A DNA stretch of 64,000 nucleotides from Wenzhouxiangella marina (GTDB taxonomy: Bacteria; Pseudomonadota; Gammaproteobacteria; Xanthomonadales; Wenzhouxiangellaceae), in contig NZ_CP012154.1 in assembly GCF_001187785.1 (NCBI RefSeq), forward strand, positions 2,350,501 to 2,414,500. The letters run 5' to 3'. A program made the position numbers and the translations under genes. Below, piece after piece: positions 56,792 through 64,000 of the stretch. The notes beneath the pieces were generated by a model, which was not told the origin of the DNA, did no database searches, and saw only the letters and a list, made by a program, of their open reading frames with translations. The stretch's first letter is position 1. Every line of letters begins with the position of its first letter.

Positions 56792-58255
56792 ATGAGACTC
56801 TTGCGAATCCTCATTCCTGCCCTGCTGTTCATGCCCGGCATCCTAGCAGCCCAGACGGGCAGCGGGCTGCCGGACATGGGAGGCACCAGCACTCGCGTTC
56901 TGCCGATCGAGCAGGAGCAGACCTTCGCGCGCGATTTCGAGCGTTACATGCGCGCGCACAATCTGCTGATCGAAGACCCGATGATCCGGGACTACTTCGA
57001 GGACATGGGCTACCGCCTGGTGGCCAATTCCGATCGCCGAGACGGCAACTTCCACTTCTTCGTGATTCGGGAATCGGGGATCAACGCCTTCGCCAGTGTC
57101 GCCGGCGTCATCGGCATCCATTCCGGCCTGATCCTGTTGGCCGAGGACGAGAGCGAGGTCGCCGGCGTCGTGGCGCATGAAATCGCGCACGTCACCCAGG
57201 ACCACCTCGCTCGAGGCCTGGAGAATGCCCAGGACGTCTCCCTGCCCGCCATGCTGGCCACCGTCGGACTCGCGATTGCCGCCAGCGCCGTGGGCAGCCC
57301 GGACGCCGGCCAGGCGGTACTGATGAGCGGCCTCGGTCTGGCCCAGCAGTTCCAGATCAACCACACCCGCCAATCGGAAGCCGAAGCCGATCGCATCGGC
57401 ATCGCCCTGCTCGGCGACACGGGCTTCGACCCGCACGGCATGACCCGGTTCTTCGAGCGCCTGAACGTGCACAGCCGAGCCATGGGGCAAGGACCGCCCG
57501 AGTACCTGCGAACCCACCCGCTGACCATCAACCGGATCGCCGAGGCGCGCAGCCGGGCCGATGAGGTCTTCAATCCACGCGCGGCCACCGAGCCCTCGGA
57601 GGAGTTCCACTTCGTCCAGGCTCGTCTTCGCGTCCTGATGAGCCAGCGACTGGATCACGACATCCGCTGGTTCCAGACGCGCCTCGAGAACGGAACCCGC
57701 CCCGCCGACGCCATGCGCTATGGCCTGGTGCTGGCCCTGAGTCGAGAGGGGCGCATGGACGAAGCCGAAGTCCAGCTCGAGCGCCTGCTGAGCAGCGATC
57801 CGCAACGCCAGCTCTTTCAATTGCTGGAGGCCGAGTTCCAGCTCCGCGCCGGCCGGCGCGATCGAGCCCTCGAGGTTCTCGAACGCCTGGTCCACCAGTA
57901 CCCCGGCAGCCGCCAGGTCACCAGCCAATACGCTCAGACCCTGATGCACGGGGACTCGGGAGCGGACGCGGAGCGCGCGAGCGAGTTGCTGCGCGGCTAT
58001 CTGCGCGCCTACCCAGACGATCTGCGCATGACCGAGCTCTACGCGAGGGCGGCCAATCAGGCCGGCGAACCCGTTCGCGCCGCCGAAGCGGTGGCCGAAA
58101 GCTACTATCTTCGCGGCGGTGTCGAGGAGGCCATCGAACAGCTCGAGCGAGTCAGCGACCGCCCGGACCTGGACTACTACCAGCGCGCCCGCGTCACCGC
58201 CCGACTCAACGAGTTGAGGAGTGAACAGCTCAGGCTTGCGGCCCAGAATCGATAA
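56792..58255 (+). CDS. bepA: Periplasmic M48 metalloprotease with TPR domain (BepA-like)
   Basis: Beta-barrel assembly-enhancing protease, 487 aa like E. coli BepA. Signal peptide (MRLLRILIPALLFMPGILAA), zinc-binding HEIAH at about residues 129-133, third ligand in RQSEAEADRIG (about 193-203), and a C-terminal TPR superhelix (MDEAEVQLERLLSSDPQR, RDRALEVLERLVHQYPGS). It chaperones or degrades LptD and other barrel proteins. Divergent from the sulfur-relay pair. Confidence 0.93.
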   Translation: MRLLRILIPALLFMPGILAAQTGSGLPDMGGTSTRVLPIEQEQTFARDFERYMRAHNLLIEDPMIRDYFEDMGYRLVANSDRRDGNFHFFVIRESGINAFASVAGVIGIHSGLILLAEDESEVAGVVAHEIAHVTQDHLARGLENAQDVSLPAMLATVGLAIAASAVGSPDAGQAVLMSGLGLAQQFQINHTRQSEAEADRIGIALLGDTGFDPHGMTRFFERLNVHSRAMGQGPPEYLRTHPLTINRIAEARSRADEVFNPRAATEPSEEFHFVQARLRVLMSQRLDHDIRWFQTRLENGTRPADAMRYGLVLALSREGRMDEAEVQLERLLSSDPQRQLFQLLEAEFQLRAGRRDRALEVLERLVHQYPGSRQVTSQYAQTLMHGDSGADAERASELLRGYLRAYPDDLRMTELYARAANQAGEPVRAAEAVAESYYLRGGVEEAIEQLERVSDRPDLDYYQRARVTARLNELRSEQLRLAAQNR

Positions 58256-58344
58256 CGCGAACCGGAATCCATCATCCTGCGGTCATCGGCTCCGCGCAGA
58301 CTCGCTGGACCCTCGACTCGCCGGGATTCCGGTAAAGTGAAGCC

Positions 58345-60513
58345 ATGAGTGCGTCCGAACCCATCATCCAGTTGTCCTCCAGCACCCGTCTGACCAGCAT
58401 CAGCGAGGTTCGCCAGCAGGCCGCCGAGCTGTCCGAATGGCGGCAGGACCGCCTGGACGCCCCCGAGCTCTATCTCAACCGCGAGCTCAGCTTGCTGGCC
58501 TTCACCCGGCGGGTGCTGGAACTGGCCCGTGACGAGACCGTGCCCCTGCTCGAGCGCCTGCGCTTCCTGTGCATTTCCTGCACCAATCTGGACGAGTTCT
58601 TCGAGGTGCGCGTGGCCTCGGTCCGGCAGCGGCTGCAACACGGCGTTCTGCAGCCGGGACCGGACGGCTTGAGCCCGACCGAGGCCCTGGAGGCGATTCG
58701 CAGCGCCGTCCTCGAGATGGTGGCCGAGCAGTACCGGGTCATGAACGAGGAGCTGACGCCGGCGCTCGCACGCCAGGGCATCCACATCCTGCGGCGTTCC
58801 GAGTGGTCGAAGAAGCAGCGGAAATGGCTGCACCAGCACTTCCGCCAGGAATTGATGCCCGTGCTCAGCCCCCTGGGACTGGACCCGGCCCACCCCTTTC
58901 CCCGGATCCTCAACAAGAGCCTGAACTTTGCCGTTGCCCTGGAAGGCCGGGATGCCTTCGGCCGCGACAGCGGCATGGCCCTGGTGCGAGCACCGCGCTC
59001 GCTGCCGCGCATCATTCGCGTGCCGAAGAGCTACTCGCACGGACCGAACGACTTCGTCTTCCTGTCCTCCATCCTGCACGCCTTCATCGATGAGCTGTTT
59101 CCGGGAATGAAGGTCCGGGGCTGCTATCAATTCCGCGTGACCCGAAACAGCGAGCTGTTCGTCGATGAGGAAGAAATCGAGGATCTGGCCCGCGCCCTCG
59201 AAGGCGAACTGATGGAACGCGGCTTCGCCGAAGCCGTCCGCCTGGAGGTCGCGGACAACTGCCCAGGCGACATCGCCCGCTTCCTGGGCAGCAAGTTCGG
59301 CATCGAGGACTCGGACATCTACCGCTGCGACGGGCCGGTCAATCTGAACCGGATGAGCGCGATCTGTGACCTGGCCGATCGTCCGGACCTCAAGTACCCG
59401 CCCTACCAGCCGCACACGCCCAAATCCCTGCTGCCGACCGCCAACCTCTTCGCCAGCCTGCGCCGACGAGACTGGATCCTGCATCATCCCTACGATAGCT
59501 TCCAACCGGTGGTCGATCTGATGCGCCAGGCGGCCAGCGATCCGGCCGTGCTGGCCATCAAGCAGACGCTCTACCGCACCGGCGTCGACTCGGCCCTGGT
59601 CGGACTGCTGATCGAGGCCGCGCGCGCCGGCAAGGACGTGACCGTCATCGTCGAACTGCGCGCGCGCTTCGACGAGGAAGCCAACATCACCCTGGCCACC
59701 CGGCTGCAGGAAGCCGGCGTGCAGGTGGTCTACGGCGTGGTCGGTCACAAGACGCACGCCAAGATGATGATGATCGTTCGACGCGAGCGCGGTCGCCTGC
59801 ACCGCTATGTGCATCTGGGCACCGGCAACTATCATCAGGGCACGGCCAAGGGCTACACGGACTGGAGCCTGATGTCCGCCGACCCGGATCTCTGTCAGGA
59901 CGTGCATCGGATCTTTCAGCAGCTCTCCGGTCTCGGCAAGGTCCAGGCCCTCAACAAGGTGGTGCAGTCACCCTTCGGACTGCACGATTTCCTGCTCGAG
60001 CGCATCGAACGGGAAACCGAACATGCCCGCGCCGGACGCCCGGCGGCGATTTCGGCCAAGATGAATTCCCTGACCGAACCCGGCATCATCCAGGCCCTGT
60101 ATACCGCGTCCCGGGCCGGCGTCGATATCCGACTGGTCGTACGCGGCATCTGCTGCCTGCGACCCGGCGTGCCCGGCCTGTCGGAGACGATCCGGGTTCG
60201 CTCCATCCTGGGTCGTTTCCTGGAGCACAGCCGCGTCTATCACTTCCAGAACGGCGACGCGCCGGAAACCTGGGCCTCCAGCGCCGACTGGATGGAACGC
60301 AACCTGTTCCAGCGCGTGGAAGTCTGCTTCCCGATCTGCGACCCCAAGGCCTCGAAGCGGATCGTTCGTGAGAGCATCGAACTGCCCTTCGAGGACAACC
60401 TCCAGGCCTGGGAACTCCACGCCGACGGGAGCTATCACCTGCTGCAACCGCTCGGCAATGACGAGCCCCGCTCCGCACAGCAGGCTCTGATCGAACAGTA
60501 CAGCCATGGCTGA
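58345..60513 (+). CDS. ppk1: Polyphosphate kinase 1
   Basis: Reversibly makes inorganic polyphosphate from ATP. 722 aa. The N-terminal YLNRELSLLAFTRRVLELA and FLCISCTNLDEFFEVRVA are family starts; the autophosphorylated histidine region GVVGHKTHAKMMMIVR is near residue 468 and the second phospholipase-D-like histidine, FLEHSRVYHF, near 628; LVVRGICCLRPGVPG lies between. Its end overlaps ppx by 8 nt. Confidence 0.96.
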   Translation: MSASEPIIQLSSSTRLTSISEVRQQAAELSEWRQDRLDAPELYLNRELSLLAFTRRVLELARDETVPLLERLRFLCISCTNLDEFFEVRVASVRQRLQHGVLQPGPDGLSPTEALEAIRSAVLEMVAEQYRVMNEELTPALARQGIHILRRSEWSKKQRKWLHQHFRQELMPVLSPLGLDPAHPFPRILNKSLNFAVALEGRDAFGRDSGMALVRAPRSLPRIIRVPKSYSHGPNDFVFLSSILHAFIDELFPGMKVRGCYQFRVTRNSELFVDEEEIEDLARALEGELMERGFAEAVRLEVADNCPGDIARFLGSKFGIEDSDIYRCDGPVNLNRMSAICDLADRPDLKYPPYQPHTPKSLLPTANLFASLRRRDWILHHPYDSFQPVVDLMRQAASDPAVLAIKQTLYRTGVDSALVGLLIEAARAGKDVTVIVELRARFDEEANITLATRLQEAGVQVVYGVVGHKTHAKMMMIVRRERGRLHRYVHLGTGNYHQGTAKGYTDWSLMSADPDLCQDVHRIFQQLSGLGKVQALNKVVQSPFGLHDFLLERIERETEHARAGRPAAISAKMNSLTEPGIIQALYTASRAGVDIRLVVRGICCLRPGVPGLSETIRVRSILGRFLEHSRVYHFQNGDAPETWASSADWMERNLFQRVEVCFPICDPKASKRIVRESIELPFEDNLQAWELHADGSYHLLQPLGNDEPRSAQQALIEQYSHG

Positions 60514-62020
60514 GCGCCAGCTCTACGCCGGCATCGATCTCGGCAGCAACAGTTTTCACATGATCGTGGCCCGCCTCGAGCACGGGCAGATGCGCGTCAT
60601 CGACCGACTCAAGGACATGGTTCGACTCGCCGGCGGTCTGGATGAACAGGGTCGCCTCGACGCGGAGACCCGGCAACGTGGCCTGGAGGCTCTGGCCCGT
60701 TTCGGTGACCGGATCCGCGACATCCCCGAGTCCCAGGTGCGAGCGGTGGGAACCCAGACCTTCCGGCGCCTGAGCCATCCGGCCGGCTTCCTGGTGCCCG
60801 CCGAAACCGCACTGGGCTTCCCGATCGACATCGTCAGCGGACGGGAAGAGGCTCGCCTGGTCTGGCTGGGCGTCAGCCAGGGCGTGGCGCCGGTCGAAGG
60901 CCGTCGCCTGGTCATCGACATCGGGGGCGGCTCGACGGAACTGGTCGCAGGCCAGGCGCTGCAACCCGATCTGGCCGAAAGCCTGCCCCTGGGCTGCGTC
61001 AGCCTGACTCGCGAGTTTCACGGCACGGGCCGCCTGGACGCCACGAGCCACGAGCACGCCCTCGAGCGCTGCCGCGCCGAACTGCAAGGTTGGGAGCGGC
61101 AGTTTCGCAACTACGGCTGCCAACAGGCCATCGGCAGCTCGGGCACGATCCGCGCCATTGCCGAGATGATCGAGGCGCATGACCCGGCGGAAGCCGGCCG
61201 CATCCGTCCCGGCCCACTGCGCCAGCTACGCCTGCGCCTGCTCGAGCACGGACGCATCGAGGACCTCCAGCACCCGGGTCTGTCCGAGCGCCGCCGTCCG
61301 GTCATCATGGGCGGTCTGGCCATCCTCGAATCGGTCATCGAGACCCTGGGTATCGAGCAGGTCAGCGTTTCACCGTATGCGCTGCGAGAGGGTCTGCTGC
61401 AGGACCTGTACGGGCGCCTGACCCACCAGGACCCCCGCGACGCAACGATCCGGGCCATGGAGGCTCGTTACCAGATCGATCACGATCAGGCCGCCCGGGT
61501 CACCGACTGGACCGCGGCCGCCTTCGAGCAACTGTGCGCGAACTGGGCACTGCGACCGATCCATGGCGACATGCTGCATTGGATCAGCCGTCTGCATGAA
61601 ATCGGTCTCGCCGTGGCCCATGACGGGCACCAGCGACACACCGCCTACATCCTCGAACACGCCGACATGCCGGGCTTCAGCCGACAGGAGCAGCAGTTCA
61701 TGGCCGTGATCGCCAGCCAGCAGCGGCGAGGAATCCAGGAGAGCGAGTTCGATCGTCTGCCGGGCCGGCTGCAGCAGCCAGCCCGTCGACTCACTGCGCT
61801 GCTGCGCCTGGCCGTGACGGTCTGCCGTTCGCGAACCGAAAGCGCCTTCGGCGATTTCAGTCTCACTGCGGAGGGGTCCGAACTGCGGCTGGGGCTCGAC
61901 CCTGCCTGGCTGTCGGCACGCCCGCTGATCCGCCATGATCTCGAAACCGAGGCGGAGGAACTCGAGCGGATCGGCATCGAGCTCCGCCTCTCCGATCTGC
62001 CCCTCCCGCAGGCGCGATGA
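60506..62020 (+). CDS. ppx: Exopolyphosphatase (Ppx/GppA family)
   Basis: Degrades polyphosphate or pppGpp. The ASKHA motifs are intact: YAGIDLGSNSFHMIVAR at the N-terminus, EARLVWLGV and VIDIGGGSTELVAG. The C-terminal part is an HD-like helical domain (ALRPIHGDMLHWISRLHEIG, AHDGHQRHTAYILEHADMPGFS). 504 aa. It overlaps ppk1 by 8 nt and epmA by 4 nt, so the three genes form one operon. Confidence 0.95.
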   Translation: MAERQLYAGIDLGSNSFHMIVARLEHGQMRVIDRLKDMVRLAGGLDEQGRLDAETRQRGLEALARFGDRIRDIPESQVRAVGTQTFRRLSHPAGFLVPAETALGFPIDIVSGREEARLVWLGVSQGVAPVEGRRLVIDIGGGSTELVAGQALQPDLAESLPLGCVSLTREFHGTGRLDATSHEHALERCRAELQGWERQFRNYGCQQAIGSSGTIRAIAEMIEAHDPAEAGRIRPGPLRQLRLRLLEHGRIEDLQHPGLSERRRPVIMGGLAILESVIETLGIEQVSVSPYALREGLLQDLYGRLTHQDPRDATIRAMEARYQIDHDQAARVTDWTAAAFEQLCANWALRPIHGDMLHWISRLHEIGLAVAHDGHQRHTAYILEHADMPGFSRQEQQFMAVIASQQRRGIQESEFDRLPGRLQQPARRLTALLRLAVTVCRSRTESAFGDFSLTAEGSELRLGLDPAWLSARPLIRHDLETEAEELERIGIELRLSDLPLPQAR

Positions 62021-62949
62021 GGACCGGCGACTGGAGGCCGGGCGCCACGAGCCAGGTGCTGGTCGAGCGAGCACGCCTGCTGCGTCGAATCCGGGCCTTC
62101 CTGGACGAGCGCGGCCTGATCGAAGTCCAGACGCCGGTGATCACCATCGCCGGCATCACCGACGTGCACATCGACAGCCTGTCGCTCAACGATGCCATGG
62201 GCTATCTGCGCACCTCGCCGGAATACGCGCACAAGCGCTTGCTCGCTTCGGGCATGGGCGATCTCTACGAACTCGGACCCGTCTTCCGCGCCGGTGAATC
62301 GGGTCGCCTGCACCGGATCGAATTCACCCTGCTGGAGTGGTATCGACTCGACTGGGCTTGGAAAGCGCTGGCGGACGAAGTGCTGGCACTCATTCAGACC
62401 GGCCTCGAAGGTGCGGGGCATCCACCCTGGTCCACGCATTACCTGGATTGGACGGAGAGCTTTCTCGATCACGATCTGCCTGACCCGCTGGAGGTCGGCG
62501 AGGAGGAACTGCGGGCACTGAGTCCGGAGCTGCCGGAGGATTGCGACCGGGACATGCGACTGGACTGGCTGTTCGCCACGCGCATCCAGGCCGCGTTCCC
62601 CCCGAGAAGGCTGACGGTGATTCACGGCTACCCCGCCAGCCAGGCGGCTCTGGCGAGACTCGACCCGCTCGATCCACGCAAGGCGGAACGCTTCGAGGTC
62701 TTTGCCGGCTCGATCGAGTTGGCCAATGGCTATCACGAGCTGTGCGAGCCCGACGAACAGCGGAAGCGATTCGAGGCCGACAACGCGCGGCGCCGCCGCC
62801 TTGGCCGACCCACGATGCCAGTGGACGAGGCCTTCCTGGCCGCGCTCACGCATGGCTTGCCGGACTGCTCGGGCGTGGCCCTGGGCATCGACCGACTGGT
62901 GATGGTCACACTGGGCCTGGCCGACATTGCCGATGCCCGGGCGTTCTGA
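62017..62949 (+). CDS. epmA: Elongation factor P beta-lysine ligase EpmA
   Basis: Lysyl-tRNA-synthetase paralogue (GenX/PoxA) that attaches (R)-beta-lysine to EF-P. It consists of the catalytic class II aaRS domain only, 310 aa, without the anticodon-binding domain. Motif 2 is GPVFRAGESGRLHRIEFTLL and motif 3 GVALGIDRLVMVTLG; FLDERGLIEVQTPVI begins the domain. Start ATG 62017 overlaps ppx as ATGA. EpmB and efp are not in the window. Confidence 0.94.
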   Translation: MRTGDWRPGATSQVLVERARLLRRIRAFLDERGLIEVQTPVITIAGITDVHIDSLSLNDAMGYLRTSPEYAHKRLLASGMGDLYELGPVFRAGESGRLHRIEFTLLEWYRLDWAWKALADEVLALIQTGLEGAGHPPWSTHYLDWTESFLDHDLPDPLEVGEEELRALSPELPEDCDRDMRLDWLFATRIQAAFPPRRLTVIHGYPASQAALARLDPLDPRKAERFEVFAGSIELANGYHELCEPDEQRKRFEADNARRRRLGRPTMPVDEAFLAALTHGLPDCSGVALGIDRLVMVTLGLADIADARAF

Positions 62950-62960
62950 AATCGGGAACG

Positions 62961-62994
62961 AAGGGAGCCTTCCGAGACGAGCGGAAGGCCCCTT
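62961..62994 (+). terminator. Terminator hairpin after epmA
   Basis: GCCTTCCG (62967-62974) pairs with CGGAAGGC (62982-62989), extended by AAGGG/CCCCTT outside, with a 7-nt loop. It follows epmA by 12 nt and probably closes the ppk1-ppx-epmA operon; the U tract is weak. Confidence 0.6.
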
Positions 62995-63058
62995 CAAAGA
63001 CGCTCTGGAGAACGCATCGGCCGTTACCAGTCCCACCGCAAGGCCGAATCACGCCACT

Positions 63059-63655
63059 TTAATCGTCCGACATGACAGGCGGATGACCCTCGGGCTCCGC
63101 GGCTGTCTGCGGTGCAGACTGCCGCCAGCGCGCGCCGAATTCTTCCCACACGCGAAGCAACAGCAAGCGGGCTCGATCGATCGGGTCGAGACGATTCGGA
63201 TGGTAGAGGCGTCGAATCGATCGCAGTGGCACGCGAAGCTGACGCTCATCGGCATCGAGCAACAACAGGTCGATGCCCTCCCTTGGCGAGGGTTCGACGA
63301 TCCTGGCCTCGAAGTCCACCGGTAGCTGCATGGCCGCCGCTTCCTCATCGCGGGATGCCAGGGCGATCGGGTACCCGATGAGGCGGCGATCATCGATCAG
63401 TTCCACGACGGCAAGGCTCAAGGGGCGAGAGCGCCCCAGGGGATTCCGCTCCTCGGGAAGGGAGGCACTGGATATGAACAGACGCTTCGCCTGGGAAGCG
63501 CCGGACTCGGCGACCATCCACTCCTCGACCGGCCCCGGCCAGAGCGGCAGAAGAACGTGTCGGGCAGGAAGGAGTGGAAAGAGTAGAATGAGGCCCACGA
63601 GTCCGCTGGCAGCCAGCACTTGCCGTGTCCAGAAGGCTGCAGGATGGGGCATCAT
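63059..63655 (-). CDS. Membrane-anchored hypothetical protein (198 aa)
   Basis: Not recognised. One N-terminal membrane segment (residues about 12-38, VLAASGLVGLILLFPLLP onward) and a soluble domain of about 150 residues, predicted outside or inside the cytoplasm without clear sign. Internal stretches RPLSLAVVELIDDRRLIGYPI and ARLLLLRVWEEFGARWRQ are helix- and strand-like; no catalytic motif is seen. Two consecutive ATG codons begin it (63655 and 63652), and a TATATT box lies just 6 nt upstream. Convergent with epmA. Confidence 0.55.
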   Translation of the reverse strand: MMPHPAAFWTRQVLAASGLVGLILLFPLLPARHVLLPLWPGPVEEWMVAESGASQAKRLFISSASLPEERNPLGRSRPLSLAVVELIDDRRLIGYPIALASRDEEAAAMQLPVDFEARIVEPSPREGIDLLLLDADERQLRVPLRSIRRLYHPNRLDPIDRARLLLLRVWEEFGARWRQSAPQTAAEPEGHPPVMSDD

Positions 63656-63775
63656 CGTGGCAATATATCATGGAGGACGAGGATGGCCGCCAGGCCATGA
63701 ATAGACTCCAGGGGGCGACAACTCGGTCGATGAAAACAAGAAGGGCAAGCCGACTTCGCCGGAGCTTATGCGTGT

Positions 63776-64000
63776 ATGAATGATTCAATCAAGGTCCGTC
63801 CGGCGCGAAACGCCGAACTTCCAACGCTGGCCAAGCTGATCGCCAATCAGCTGCCCGACATGATGGCGGGACGCAAGCGACCGGACAACATCGAGCAGCA
63901 TCTGGCCCGTCTGATCCCCGATCAGTCGCTGATCCTGGCCACCCGAGGCAATCGACTCGCTGGATTGACGGCGGTCGATCTGGACCATCTCCAGGTACTG
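63776..64000 (+). CDS. N-terminal part of a GNAT-like acetyltransferase (partial)
   Basis: Open frame from ATG 63776 to the window end (75 aa seen, continues). The start IKVRPARNAELPTLAKLIANQ is the strand-helix opening of many GNAT N-acetyltransferases (V-R-x-A-x-x-x-D/E-x-x-x-I), and ILATRGNRLAGLTAVDLD fits the following strands. The acetyl-CoA motif lies beyond the window, so the family call is tentative. Confidence 0.5.
   Translation, partial: MNDSIKVRPARNAELPTLAKLIANQLPDMMAGRKRPDNIEQHLARLIPDQSLILATRGNRLAGLTAVDLDHLQVL

Overview
The window is chromosomal DNA from a high-GC gammaproteobacterium. The MurD2/MurL glutamate-epimerisation pair, the class II (plant-like) DAHP synthase, a LeuB-like NAD-type isocitrate dehydrogenase, a PilR-type regulator, PspABC, BepA and EpmA together point to the Xanthomonadales (Lysobacterales) and relatives; Wenzhouxiangellaceae is my best guess, but that is inference from gene content only. 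The region looks like ordinary, densely packed core genome. I see no prophage, transposase, CRISPR array, rRNA or tRNA. The only mobile-looking item is a 268-bp element with three sets of inverted repeats at 4427-4694.

Layout. 1-9.8 kb: the end of a PilR-like sigma-54 activator, ergothioneine genes egtB-egtD, the structured element, mdh, class II DAHP synthase, dsbB, a VOC protein and an aldehyde dehydrogenase. 9.8-20.3 kb: DUF1643 protein, serine hydrolase, lipid kinase, then a heme-uptake module (TonB-dependent receptor, hemP, DUF6607 lipoprotein) whose promoter carries a Fur-box-like sequence, followed by two exported proteins, a YbiI-type zinc-finger protein and a histidine phosphatase. 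20.3-31.8 kb: fadH, a sugar-dehydrogenase-like lipoprotein, obg, rpmA-rplU, a TPR-sulfotransferase, uvrA, a CPBP protease and a thioesterase. 31.8-40 kb: PilZ protein, crotonase, copper chaperone, K+/H+ antiporter, CoA NUDIX hydrolase, DUF1289, FKBP, and a psp envelope-stress operon behind a textbook sigma-54 promoter. 40-47.8 kb: a methyltransferase and a nucleotide-sugar operon rmlBACD-manC-DUF1684 in which every junction overlaps, then ssb. 47.9-64 kb: ispB, the MurD2-MurL-AI-2E group, an outer-membrane protein, NAD isocitrate dehydrogenase, grxC, a sulfur-relay pair (TusD-TusC fusion plus a two-cysteine TusE/DsrC), bepA, ppk-ppx-epmA, a membrane-anchored hypothetical protein and the start of a GNAT-like gene.

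How the genes work together. Several neighbourhoods form functional units: heme capture under probable iron control; envelope stress (psp) under sigma-54; supply of dTDP-rhamnose and GDP-mannose for surface polysaccharide; peptidoglycan precursor synthesis by the alternative L-Glu route; tRNA thiolation/sulfur relay; and polyphosphate turnover coupled by gene overlap to EF-P modification. The observations most worth following are the fused TusDC with its two-cysteine TusE partner, the MurD2/MurL pair, the structured repeat element, the unassigned small membrane protein in the psp operon, and the DUF6607 protein tied to HemP.
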